Source of the DNA: Plantago ovata
Taxonomy: Eukaryota; Streptophyta; Magnoliopsida; Lamiales; Plantaginaceae
NCBI GenBank assembly: GCA_028274465.1
Contig: CM051456.1
Span: forward strand, 5,457,545 to 5,521,544
Length of the DNA stretch: 64,000 nt
Direction: 5' to 3'
Shown piece by piece: positions 47,446-58,910 of the stretch. Both the position numbers and the translations under genes were made by a program. Position 1 is the stretch's first letter. Each line of letters starts with the position of its first letter. The notes below the pieces were generated by a model. It worked only from the letters and a program-made list of their open reading frames with translations, did no database searches and was not told the origin of the DNA.

Positions 47446-47560
47446 CTTAATTTTGGTCGGAGGGTTTTTGGTTGAGCGGAATTTGTGAATTTAGCGAGTT
47501 AATTAAGGAGTTTGAATTGAAACGACGATGACAGAGTAACAAGTATGCTGGACTGTTGTT
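47446..47560 (-). other. Probable non-coding first exon of the LPP gene
   Basis: On the minus strand a pyrimidine- and C-rich leader-like stretch (CTCAACCAAAAACCCTCCG) ends in a donor AAG|GTACAC. It has no ATG. Its right edge is not defined by the sequence. Confidence 0.4.
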
Positions 47561-49370
47561 GTATTTATTGGGTCGAGGTGGTCATGAGCATGAATTGACA
47601 CGTTTTCAGCCAACTCGTTTTGCTGATGATACGGTTAAGCTACGTGTAGTTGGTTCATCGCTTTACGTTTCTCGCTATTTGTTGCTCCGTTTATGGGTTT
47701 AATAGTAACCGGTTGAATTATTTCATACTAGCATAAAACCCATCGGTTATTAAAATTACACCAAACATTCTAAATTACATGAAAAGTTTGCAAAAGATTT
47801 CTTCACTCGCATGGGTTAGTTTTAGGGGATTTCGTGCAACTTTATAATAATTGAGGGAGTTTTATACAACTTTTTGTATTTTTAGTAAAAAATATAGTAT
47901 AAATTAATAAAATTATTTGTTAATGCAATTGTTTTAATATTATTATGGAAAAATTTGTGGGAGAGGGTAATTTTTAACATAAACATAAATAATTTTTTTT
48001 ATATTTAATCGGCATGTAATTTTTTATTTAGCACATACTTATAGTACAATTTTTACTATTAGTTTTAAATAAAAACGTCAATATTCTAAGTTAAGTTATG
48101 ATTGTAATGTTATTGATCCGTCTTTCTTTGTTTTTTCTTTTTTAAGTGTAAACCGTCTCCATAAGAATAGACTTAATTTGTTTATTATAGTACTAGTATA
48201 TTCACACGTAATTACCCGCGTGGTGAAGTGTAGTCAAGTTTTAAAAGTCGATAAAATAAATTTATTAGATTAATTTCATGTATTGATAGGATGAATAAAG
48301 TGAAATCTTATTAATTTGTTTGTAATCGCTATTTTGGTATATATATTATTTTGTAAGTAATTTTTTTTCTCATTTTTATATAGCTTTTAATTAAATACTG
48401 CATTAGAAAATAATAAGAACTAAGAAGAAACTAATTTTTTTATATTAATAACTACTTCTAAACATATGGTGTATATACATATAGATGTTTTTTAGTACAA
48501 TTAATTGTTATTTAGTGGTTAGTTAGTTATATCAATTCATATGAAAATTAATATTAAGTTTATTCATTTAAATAAATAATTATAAAAAAACACTATATAA
48601 GTTGCATAGAATTCCCTAAAATTCCATGCATAGTCGCACTAACGGAGAGTGAGGTGCACGAGTGAGGTGCACTCTCCGTTATTTTTAACGTTAGGGGATT
48701 TTATGCAACATTTTTGTGAAACTCAGAGGATTTTATGCAAATGTGATAACATGGGGGGTTTTGTGCCACCTTTTAATAACTTAGGTGGATTTTTTGTTCT
48801 TTACACGGTACTAATATGGAAAATTATGGATCGGTGAGCGCATAGCTTTTGACTCTACATAAATCTTGAGAAAAAACGCACCTAAAATTACTCACTTTTT
48901 CGATTTTTTTTTAATGGTCGATACGACCGGTGTTGTTATGGTCAAAATTATATTATGTCATGTCTGGATGGTCGATAACTGACCATCGGTATTTTTCGAG
49001 AGTTAGGTGGATTAACTTTTTAATTGAGTAACATCGCGATTTGTGTACACATGAATTTTTACATTTTATTTTTAAATAAATCACGTGAATATATTTATGA
49101 TGATGAATTGCTATGGAAGAATTGAACCACACCTTAAAAAAGCAAGGGACACATATTTATATTTAGTGTATTTAGGAACAGGGTAACCCAACCGAATTTA
49201 GTAAAACAACCTTTTAACAATAAAGCACCCCGATAATAGGCATAAAAATCATGGATACAACTCATCATCAACCGTAAATAATAATAGTAAAAAAATAAAC
49301 AAGCCAACAAAACAAAACCCAAAACCACCAAACAGATCTCTCTCTGTGAGGCAGGCGCTCCTTCCCTCCA
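47561..49370. other. Spacer between divergent LPP and PB1 genes
   Basis: No gene is seen. Diverged TTAGGGGATT-TGCAAC words occur at 47822 and 48691, and a foldback structure lies at 48601-48710. The last 150 bases before 49371 are the probable leader of the PB1 gene (CTCTCTCTG tract). Confidence 0.45.
48601..48710. repeat. Foldback structure (inverted repeat arms)
   Basis: GTTGCATAGAATTCCCTAA at 48601 pairs with TTAGGGGATTTTATGCAAC ending at 48710, and AACGGAGAGTG (48641-48651) pairs with CACTCTCCGTT (48670-48680). It looks like the fused ends of a MULE- or foldback-type element. Confidence 0.5.
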
Positions 49371-51966
49371 ATGGAGATGAAGCTCCGGTTGATGTGCAGC
49401 TACGGCGGCCACATCATCCCTCGCCCAAACTCCAAATCCCTCTCCTACGTCGGCGGGGAATCACGCATCATCGCTCTTGACCGCCGCACAACCGCCTCTT
49501 CCTTCTCCTCATTCTCCTCTCACCTCTCCCGCTCTCTCTTCAACAACCGCCCTTTCCACCTCCGCTACCACCTCCCTAACGACGACCTAGACGCATTAAT
49601 CTCCGTCGTCTCCGATGAGGATCTCGCAAACATGATCGACGAGCACGACAGGCTCACTCCGCCCAATCGGATTAGGTTGTTTCTCTTCCCTGTCAAGGCG
49701 GAGTCGCTTGGGCCCACTCTCCTCGATCCGAAATCGGACTCGTGGTTCTCTGACGCGTTGAAAGGGGCAAGGATTATGCAATCGGCGGATAATGGTAGGG
49801 TGATGATGGGGATTAGGCCGCCGGATTTGGAGGGGCATAATAAGCTCGGTGGTGGTAGTCGTGCGGAGTCGTTTGTGCTGGAGACGAGCTCTTCGTTCGG
49901 TTCGACTGGCTCGTCGCTTTCAATGCTGAATTCTCCTCCGGTGGTAGGGGTTGTGGCTGCTTCTGAGCATGGTAGTGGTGGCGGATTGAGCTTGTTGGAT
50001 AGGAGGATGAGAGTGCCTTCGTCTGCTTCTCTAGAAAGGTATTGGATTCGTATCTCATAGTAATTTGCATTGTAGGTAGGTTAATTGCAGTGTAGATGTT
50101 TTTCATGCTGGAGTTTACATGCTTTAGCTATGGAATTATTTTGGTGATTAGCTGGAGTATTTATACTATTTTTATGATAAAAGAATGATGCCTAGTTTGA
50201 ATGTTGAACAGTACAGCTCAATGATTTCTTCAAGTTCTGTTAGTTGATGCACATGTATTGTGATGAACCTAGAACTTGTTAACCCTGCCATATATGTTAG
50301 TGGAAGATATTGTGCAATGGTGTTGCATCGATTTGGCTGAAAACTAGTAGCAATAGTACTTATTACGGTACCTGTGTTTTCTGAAGTTGCTGTGGATTTG
50401 CTTTGTTTTGGAGTGTAGTAGTGTCACTTTTACTACCTCTGTGTTTCTGAAGTATATATGAATATGATGTGTTTCTCTCGAATGGCTTGTGACTTGCTTA
50501 CATTCTTTTTTTTTTTTAGGATTATTTGTAGTTGGTTTGTTACCGAAATTGGTTAAGTTTCCTGCATTGTTGTTGACATGTTGATTTTTGTTTTGTACAG
50601 TGATAATGGTGCGGGAGGTGCACCTTTTTCACCCAGAAGTGGGACGTTTCAAGAGCCTCTTATTCAAGTTTCCCCAGTGGTGCCACCGTTGAACACCAAA
50701 TCTGAAGGTTCCCATGATCCTTCAATTGGTATTCAAACTCAAAGCGAGGTTGATGCACTTGGGTGTCCATCAACTCACCAAGCAGATGGAAAGCAACAGC
50801 TTCAGGTTTCTCAAGAGGCTCCAGGTATTTACAACAAGTCTGAAAATTCTCCTGGCCATTCAATGAATATTCCAAGTCAAAACAAAGCTCCATTACCTGG
50901 GTATCAATTAACTCAGCAACAAGATGGAATGCAGCAGCCTCAGGTTTCTAACAAACCTGAAAAGTTTTCTGCTGGCCTTTCAATATGTATTCCACCTCCA
51001 AGTACTGTTCCAATGATTCTGCAACAAGATGGAAAGCAGCAGCCTCAATTTTCTCCAGGAGCTCTTTCGATCATCAGCAAACCTGGAATTTCTTCTCCTC
51101 GCCATTCAATGGGTATTCCAACTCAAAACACCGTTCCAGTACTTGGTTATCCATTGACTCAGCAACAAGATGGATACCCATCAACTCCACAACCAGATGG
51201 AAATCCGCAGCTTCATCTTTCTCCAGAGGGTTCTTCCATCCACACCAACTATGAAAGTACGCTTTCTGATCTTTCAATTCCAACTCAAGCATTTCATGTC
51301 CTCGGGTATCCATTAACACTGCCAGCAGATGGAAAGCAGCAACCACAACATGAAACACAACTGATTCAAGGAGGCCTGCATTATCTGCCTCAATATTCCA
51401 CTACTCAAATGCCAATCTCACCTTACTATCATGTTTATCAAATGCCAATGCACCAACAGCCTATTCATTGTCAGCCGAATCAGCCATATCCAGTATACTT
51501 GGTACAGGTCACACCAAATCAGTATCATAACTTGCCTATGCAATGCAACTTTGTCGATATAAACAGTTCTGGCTCTATATGTCGACCTCCTTTACATCCA
51601 CATACAACAGCAGTTGGTCACCACATTATCAATAAAGAGATCTTCAATGCTCAACCAGTAACTGAACCAGCCTCAAATGTTTGCCGGAATATTCTTTCTG
51701 GCACATCACTGGTCAGTGTGTCTTCAAATCAGGCTCAACTGGTGTCAGAGCCCCTTAACTCTAAACCTGCTACACCTGATTATGTGGCTTCTAGGAATAA
51801 AATCAATGAATTTGATGATGAAGTTGCTTACAGCCAAATATACAAAAGCCAGCCTGCAGCACCTGTATTGCCCTCTCAGTTCCCGGCAGTCACAAGTGGG
51901 CTGGAATCCCCGGTCCATATGCAGGCAAACCATGCCAAAGAGCAAGCTGTACATTCTCTATCATGA
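49371..51966 (+). CDS. PB1-domain protein with repeat-rich tail
   Basis: Two exons, 49371-50038 and 50601-51966, give 677 aa. The N-terminal PB1 (octicosapeptide/Phox/Bem1p) domain covers about residues 6-112: KLRLMCSYGGHIIPRP, then the FHLRYHLPNDDLDALISV strand-helix, then SDEDLANMIDEHDRL (acidic OPCA-type segment) and RIRLFLFP. PB1 domains mediate head-to-tail protein pairing, and plant members are often scaffold or signalling proteins of unknown role. The rest is low complexity: Ser/Gly-rich, then five or six degenerate repeats of about 40-45 residues (residues about 260-475, core LGYPLTQQQDGKQQPQ), then a Gln/Pro/Tyr-rich part. The short intron lies right after the PB1 and linker region. 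No catalytic domain is seen. Confidence 0.9.
50710..51360 (+). repeat. Coding tandem repeats in the PB1 protein
   Basis: Degenerate in-frame repeats of roughly 120-135 bp encode IPTQN-x-VPVLGYPLTQQQDGKQQPQ-x-S. The words CAACAAGATGGA and GGTATTCCAACTCAAA recur. One unit is partly duplicated (DGYPSTPQPDGNPQ). Confidence 0.7.
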
Positions 51967-53010
51967 TATTATTCGGCAAGAAATTAGAGTTGCAGATGTT
52001 TTCTCTCCTCCTCTCTCTCTGTTTGGTTTGTTCGTGTTCGAGTGTGGTGAAGTTGTCGTTATGTGCAGTTGGAGTACTTTGAAATGGGTAGTTTGACTGG
52101 TTCTTAAAGTGTGGAGTATTCAAGATTTTGAGTTCGATCGTGAAGTGGAGTTGGAGCTTTCCGCTGAAGATGGAGTCTTTATATGGATGGTATACATAAT
52201 CTGTAGTTGTAGAAATCAGCTTATTCTTTTATTGTCATTGTTCATTGTCTTGTCTTTTTCTTATCTATACTTGTTTCTCAGTGTTACATGTTTATGTACT
52301 TTGTTGACATAATACACCAAAATGTTTGTTAAACAAGTGGAAAGCACAGGTTGTTGACTTGTTAAAATGGTTGAGACTCTACTTGCACTTGGTAGTACTG
52401 CTTTTGCCTTTATCATCTTGCTCTAGTTGTATTACTTGCATTATGTTGCTTGGGTAATATGTATGGCGAGACAACTATCTCCTTCTACTTAAAATAAATC
52501 CATTTTTTTTACCGAGCGCAAAATCAAATAAAAATAGTTTGTGCACGGATTTTTATGGCCCAAGTCTATCTTGTCTAGTGATACTCTGAAAAAGCATAAA
52601 CTGATTGCACTTGAGGTAATTAGATTCAATTTTTTATTTGTTAGATGATTGGTGTGAAAAAGGAACATTGAAAGCTAGTTGATATTTTCGACAATCATTC
52701 TGATAAATAATGATATCTGGTTAGAATCTGAACTTGAGAATGACTATGTCATTAAACTGAGATTTGCTTGCTTCCCCTGTCCGGTAGACAACCCCCCACC
52801 CTTACCCTAACCAAAAGAAGAAGTAGAAGCACTATCTACATAATCATGCACTATTTTAGAGGGGTGGGCTTTTTGGTAGTGCCAAACTCTTCAGTGTTGA
52901 AGGGACAACAATGCCAAATCCGATGAACCAATTCAAAAGGAAAAAACAAATATTACAATGAAGTATCAAATGATGAATAAACTTATAAATACTGAAACTT
53001 CTTGTACAAC
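51967..53010. other. Convergent 3' flanks of the PB1 and PMI2-like genes
   Basis: Probable 3' untranslated sequence of the PB1 gene lies up to about 52320. Nothing else is recognised. Confidence 0.4.
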
Positions 53011-54888
53011 TTATTGGTTCTTACCCTTTCCGCTAAAGATCTGGGACAGGTTTGATATAACCTTTTTTCTCCTTCTAGTTGTAGTGGATGTTGATCTTGT
53101 TGGAGTAACACGAATTATTGGAGATGAAGATTTTCTGGACTTTAGTCTTCTTGCAGGTGTGATTTTGAAGCTTTTGTTGGTGGCTTTGCCGAGCGGTGTA
53201 CTATCGAGCTGCATTTGTGGTCGGGATACGGTGTCATTTTCTACTTCTGCCGGTGATTCAGTTTTGTGAATATCCTGTTTTTCCACTTTGAGCTCTCTGC
53301 TTTCTCTTCTCAATTGCTCAGTTTTAATTAGAATCTCTCTCTCACTTGCCTTCAGAGCATCGACCCATGCCTGAGCTGCTGCAACCTTCTTATCTGCAAT
53401 TTCTTTTGCCTCACGAGCATGCCCTTTAAGGTACTCATACTCAAACTTGGAAATAGTAATGGTGGGACTGCGTTGAGAAGCTGAAGCTCTGTTTCTTATG
53501 GTGTTCTCGATAATTTCTTTAAGATTGTCAAGTGCCATTGCTTCTGATGCTTTGACTGCTTTAAGATCCTGCACGGCAGCTCGTAATCTTTCTTCTGCTA
53601 ATTCTATCTCGGTGTCGGTTTTCTGAATTTCTGCGTCTATTGTTGCAGTTTCTTCATTGATTAATGCACGCTCTGCCTTAGCTATCTCAATTTCTGACTT
53701 GATATGTTCAAGAGTGCTAGATAGGTTCAATGCAAGTAACTTAGCCCTGTCTTCAGCAGCAGTTGTTGCTTCAAGTTTCGATTTGGCTCTCAGAAGTTTT
53801 GAACTCATATTCTTTACAACAATCTCTGCTTTCTCTTCCTTCTTTTTAAGCCGGGATGTTTCCTCCATGATATGCCTGAGCTCATTTCTCACAACATCCA
53901 TGGAAGCCATAAACTGAAATCCTTCATCTTTAACCGCTTGCAATTCTTTCTTAGCATCTTCCAGCTCTCTCATCACCAAAGAAGCAGATTCTGATTTTGT
54001 CCCAACCATGAAATCTGAACTAATTTCCTTCACTTGCTTTAGTTCGTCTTCTAACATGTTTATGTCTGACATCGTAATGGCCAGTTTCTTTTCCAGCTTT
54101 TTCGTTTGTTCAATTTCTTGAATCATGCTCTGTTTTTTCCTCTTTGTTTCCTCCATCAATGCCAAATTTTTATCCTCATCTCCCTTCTTCTGAGCTTCAA
54201 TCTCCTTGTATTCCTTAAAAGCCTCAATTCTGGCCAACTCAACTAACACATGCTCTTCGTCCACTTCCTCAACCTTCTTGGTTAGTGTTGAAATCAAACT
54301 TGAAGCAGACTCTGTTTTCAACATGGACGACTCTGTTTCTATTTCTGCCTTTCTCCTTTCTTCCATTATGGAAGCCATATCCAACTTGAGCTTACTCAAA
54401 TCCCGTTTTATTGTTTCCAATTCTCTCAACACCTTGGCGAACTCGTAATCCCCAGTGTTCCCTTCATCCTCCTGTCTTTTCGCCATCTTCACCTTCTCCA
54501 AGTCCATCATTTGTGCTTTCACTCTAGAGTCTGATTCTTCAATCTTTGATGTTAAATCTTTCACCGTCCTCTTAGCAGCAGCTAGCTTTGCTTCTGCTTC
54601 TTCTGTTACTGATTCCGCAAGTTTTCTACTCTCATAGAACTGACTAGTGTCTCTCTTCGCCTGGTGAAGCTCCCCTGTCTTGGTGTATGACTTCTAATGT
54701 ACAGTAAACATTCAGTTATAAATCATCATCGTTAAAGTCTTAAAGATGACAATAAAATGTTTGAGAAACACTGATGAAGATTTTATAATAATTACCTCCG
54801 GAAAATTTGGTTGGGCCTTTTTCTTTGCAGGACTGGCTTCATAAGAACTAATGACAGCCTTAACCGACCCGATTTTTCCGTCAGCCAT
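53011..54888 (-). CDS. PMI2: PMI2-like WEB-family coiled-coil protein
   Basis: Two exons, 54796-54888 and 53011-54693, give 591 aa. Exon 1 encodes MADGKIGSVKAVISSYEAS, the short GSVKxxxSxY-type box found at the start of WEB/PMI2 proteins. Almost all the rest is coiled coil (about residues 35-430) rich in Lys/Glu. A conserved EEHVLVELARIEAFKEYKE segment lies in the middle, TITISKFEYEYLKG near residue 443 and AAAQAWVDALKASE just after; these are hallmarks of PLASTID MOVEMENT IMPAIRED 2. A basic Ser/Arg tail ends in SQIFSGKGKNQ. The known relative acts with WEB1 in the cytosol to control chloroplast movement under light through cp-actin filaments. There is no transit peptide. The acceptor at 54694 was chosen because it restores the family reading KSYTKTGELHQAKRD. 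Confidence 0.9.
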
Positions 54889-57800
54889 GAATCTCAGATT
54901 CTCGAATCAATCTGCGCAATGATTAGTAAATCCCTTTCTGCAACATATGCATGGATCGGAGTAGCTGGAGAAAGAATTTGGATAGTACTTGAACTGATAG
55001 TACGTAGTAGTGTGTTTGGGAAATTTTAAGGAAAAATAGAGCATTGGTGGAAAAATAGAAGTAGAGATAAGGGGTGTGGTTGTGATTGGATTTGGTTGGT
55101 TCCATCACCAGCTTATTGGATTTATCGTGGACGGTGGACCACGAGAACAAGTTGATGCTGTTGTACTCGGCAGGCCCGGCAATAAATTGCTTCGTCTTCA
55201 CCTACTAGCTAATGAAAGGCGTGGTTTGTTGAAATGTTGGATCTTACTGCATGCTGTTTAAAAGTTAAAACCTAACGTCTTAGTAATATACAGGCTATTT
55301 TTAGCTTTACTCGTGTTTGATTGCAATTTAAGCATCAATTTTACGGTGAGACTGAGCTTTCTATCATTCTATTTTGTTGGTGGCAAATGATTCCTTAAAC
55401 AATCGAGGAAGGTTGTAATTATATGTGGCACTGATAGGTAGCCATAAATCACCGTTTACCTTGTGAATCAGGATGCTAACATGTACAGAATGTTTTATGA
55501 AATTAATGTGAATGGGGAAGAGAAAAATAACGAACTTAGAGTGGTAGACTCTTCTAAGTTATAACACTATCACGTGTTACGCAAGTCAAATTACGATCAC
55601 CATTCACCAAACCGTCTTTGAAGATAGAACGATGAAAATACAGATAACCGCAGACCACGTAAACATGTGTTCCTTATCTATCGTATTCTATTTATTGTTA
55701 TTATTAAACCTTGTGAGACTCAACATAATGAAAATACGGAGGAAATTCACCACACCTTAAGTACATCTTTATATGTTTGATGGATTTGATTTTTTTTCTT
55801 ACTCTCCATCTTTTATGTGTTTTATTGGATTAAATAATATTTATTAATCTATTTGGTTGTTTTTATCGATTAGAAGATTTAGGAGTTCAAATTTTTTAGT
55901 GTACACTAGTATTTTTTTAGTGTACCGCGTGATATATACATTGTATCGAATTTTAAAAGTCGATCGATTATAAATTAGTTCACATGAAGTTTGGTGAATT
56001 GAATTTTTATTAATTTATTTGTGATTTTTACTTTACTGTATGTTGTTTTATAAGTAATTGTTATTTTTTATAATTTTCAATTAAATATTTAAATTAGAAA
56101 TTAATAAGTAGGGGGTATAAAGTACTTTTTGGAATAATAACTATTCTCAACATTTAATTACTATATAGTAGAGATATTAAAATAATAAAATATATCGGTC
56201 ACATATCTGTATTTACTTTTTTTAGTATAAATTTTAACCTATCGACATATTCATATTATATCCATATTCATTCATATTATATCCATATTCATATTGATGT
56301 TTGGTACCATTAGATGTATCCGACCAGAATACACATAGGGTTATTAAGTAGCGACGTAGTGGGCAACACTAAGCCACTAACACCACGAGTGCCATGCCCA
56401 TGCCTCAAGGTCGTAATTAGGTAGTAGTAGTTCATGCTTGGACACGTTCTATACTTGTACATCCACAAGGACCACCGAACCATTCGGCAAGTGTTAGATA
56501 TTTTAATGTCTTGAATTCTTGATAATGTTGATTATTAAAAAAAAACCTTTGTGATAAATTGTCATAGTCAAGCACTAGTAAAATGATACGCAGTACCCGA
56601 GTGATAAAATTTAATCGAATATTCACGTGATAAAAGTTTAATCGAATATAAAAAGTCAATATGTAAAATAGTTTTCATAAAATTAATTCACGTAATTTTT
56701 CGTCCAATAATAATAAAATAAATGTATTAAATCAATTTTATATATTGGGAGTAGTAAATTAAAATATTTATAATTTGTTCATATACGTTTATCCTTTTGA
56801 GAAAGTTTCATAAAATTTGTTCTTTTGGGGGAAGAAAGTAGTTTTTGAGATTAATAATTATTTCTAAACATTTGATTAGTGTGTATATATAGATTATCAC
56901 GTGGGCTCGATGACTTCGGCCCCAAGATGTCCCAAGGGTTGAGTACTTGAGTTGAACATGGAACATTAATTGTGTCATCAAGCCCAGCCCAATGGGCTCG
57001 ATTCGACCTTGATATACAAAGATAATTAATGTGGCACTTTCTAATAAAAATTATACATTCAGATATGAACCCAACACTCTCTTAAAGGGTATAACTGTAA
57101 TTATGCCCCTAAGATCATACAAAATATATAAATTAAGTTAAAAATTGTAAAACTGTTTAAGAGCTTTCTATTCTCAGGTCGGCTTCGTACCGACTAAACG
57201 TAGGTCTTTATTATATATTTCATTCTAATTATTAAATTTTGATAAAAATATATAAATGTGCAGTTATACCCCTACTTTCAAAAAATTCATTTAAATAATT
57301 TAAATAAGTTCTTACTATTTTATAAGTATTACATTAAAAATAAAATTTTACTTTAACTAAAATTAAAATTAATCAATATATATCAAATTAATTTCAACAA
57401 CACTTCACTAGATATTCGTTTTCCATAATCTAATTGCACTAGCTATCAACATTTGTAGAGGACAATAACAAAGATTTATTTTTTTAGCTACGAAGCATAT
57501 TATTTAGAAGTGTTCGATAGTTTATGTATCATTAAAATGGATAAATTAATTGTGATCAATTAACTTTGGTTTGTGATTAAGATTAATTAATAAGGTTTAC
57601 GTGTATATGTAATCATATAAATTGAAATTAAGGGCATTATAGTTAATTTGTATTTTTTTGGTGATTTTTAATGTTAAAGAAAATTAATTATAATCCATCG
57701 TACCAAAAATGACTTTGAACCGAAATGAATGGATGAGATTAAATTAAGCGCCACATGGCAACTATTGAATGAAGACCTGAGTTTAGGTCGGTACAGAGCC

Positions 57801-58910
57801 GACCTAAGAATAGAAAGCCCCAACTGTTTGAACAAGTTAAGTCACCGTATTAAAATAATACTGTTAGTTCGAGTTGGTTGGTGTGTTCTGAATAGTCCAT
57901 TAAAATGAGACACATGCAAACATTACGATACTCTTTGTGTGCGTCAATGCAGTGAGTTTCGATATTGTAGAGTGATGTGCCGAGGCCTAGCAATGTAATA
58001 ACCCACGAGATAACAAATTTTCTTTACACCAATAAAGTATACCAAAATCGTGACACATAACATATTAGTGCGAGTCTCCTGGAAGCCACTATTTCTATAA
58101 GATACTCATTATTTTTAATTATTTGTTTACCTTTATTTTTGTTGATCGTTTTGTGTTCCATTTAACATTCGTTTACTTCTAAACTATAACTAAAAATTTA
58201 ATTATGAAAATATAGTGTCTTTACTTTTATTGTTGTGTAATTTCATTAATTATATTTTCAGTAAAAATTAAGATTTATTAGGTGTCAAACAAAGTCAAAG
58301 AAAAAATCGACAAAATAAATGTAAAAAATTTCATTGAGGGAGTAAAATCAGCAGGCAAACATAGACATAAAGGTTATTATTATTCAAATATATAGCTTAT
58401 TATAAAAACACAAATTTATTTTACATTGTCGTTAAAAAAGAACACACATTTTCTTACATGATAAAATAGTAACATAATCGGGAAAATTACCTAATCATAA
58501 AAGTTTTTTTCCAACAAAATCTAAAATGAAGACACCTTTTGGGCTTTGGCATGATCTGCCGTCGGGATGCCGTTCTCTACTTCGCTGCTTCCCGAACTTA
58601 CTCCAAAACCATATAACCATCGACTATTTGCGTTAACGGAGCCACTCATTTGCAGCCACGCCACTTTATATTATCCACGTCATTGAATCTCACCTAATCT
58701 CAACCATCCGCGTAACACTTGATCGCTCCTGTTATGTACAAATGATAATTTTAATAATACCGAAATTAAACTACTTCAGCTCCTCCGCAACAAATAAGAG
58801 CAATTGGAGAAATTCCACGCTCTATCAGACAAGGAGAATTTGAGATCTCAAGCTGGAGAAACTTCGTAATGCAGAGAATTGAAGCTCGTTTGAAGTGAGA
58901 TCGATCGCAA
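54889..58910. other. Spacer between the PMI2-like and LisH/HEAT genes
   Basis: No gene is recognised. It contains the MULE-like element at 57160-57821 and a short tandem repeat at 56245-56297 (CATATTATATCCATATTCAT twice). The last 150 bases are the leader of the LisH gene. Confidence 0.45.
57160..57821. mobile_element. MULE-like non-autonomous element
   Basis: Terminal inverted repeats of about 55 bp: the left arm (GCTTTCTATTCTCAGGTCGG, GTACCGACTAAAC, AGGTCTTTATT) matches the reverse complement of the right arm (GCTTTCTATTCTTAGGTCGG, GTACCGACCTAAA, AGGTCTTCATT). It is flanked by 9-bp direct repeats with one mismatch, AACTGTTTA (57151-57159) and AACTGTTTG (57822-57830), the length expected for Mutator-like elements. 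The interior is AT-rich with no coding capacity. Confidence 0.75.
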
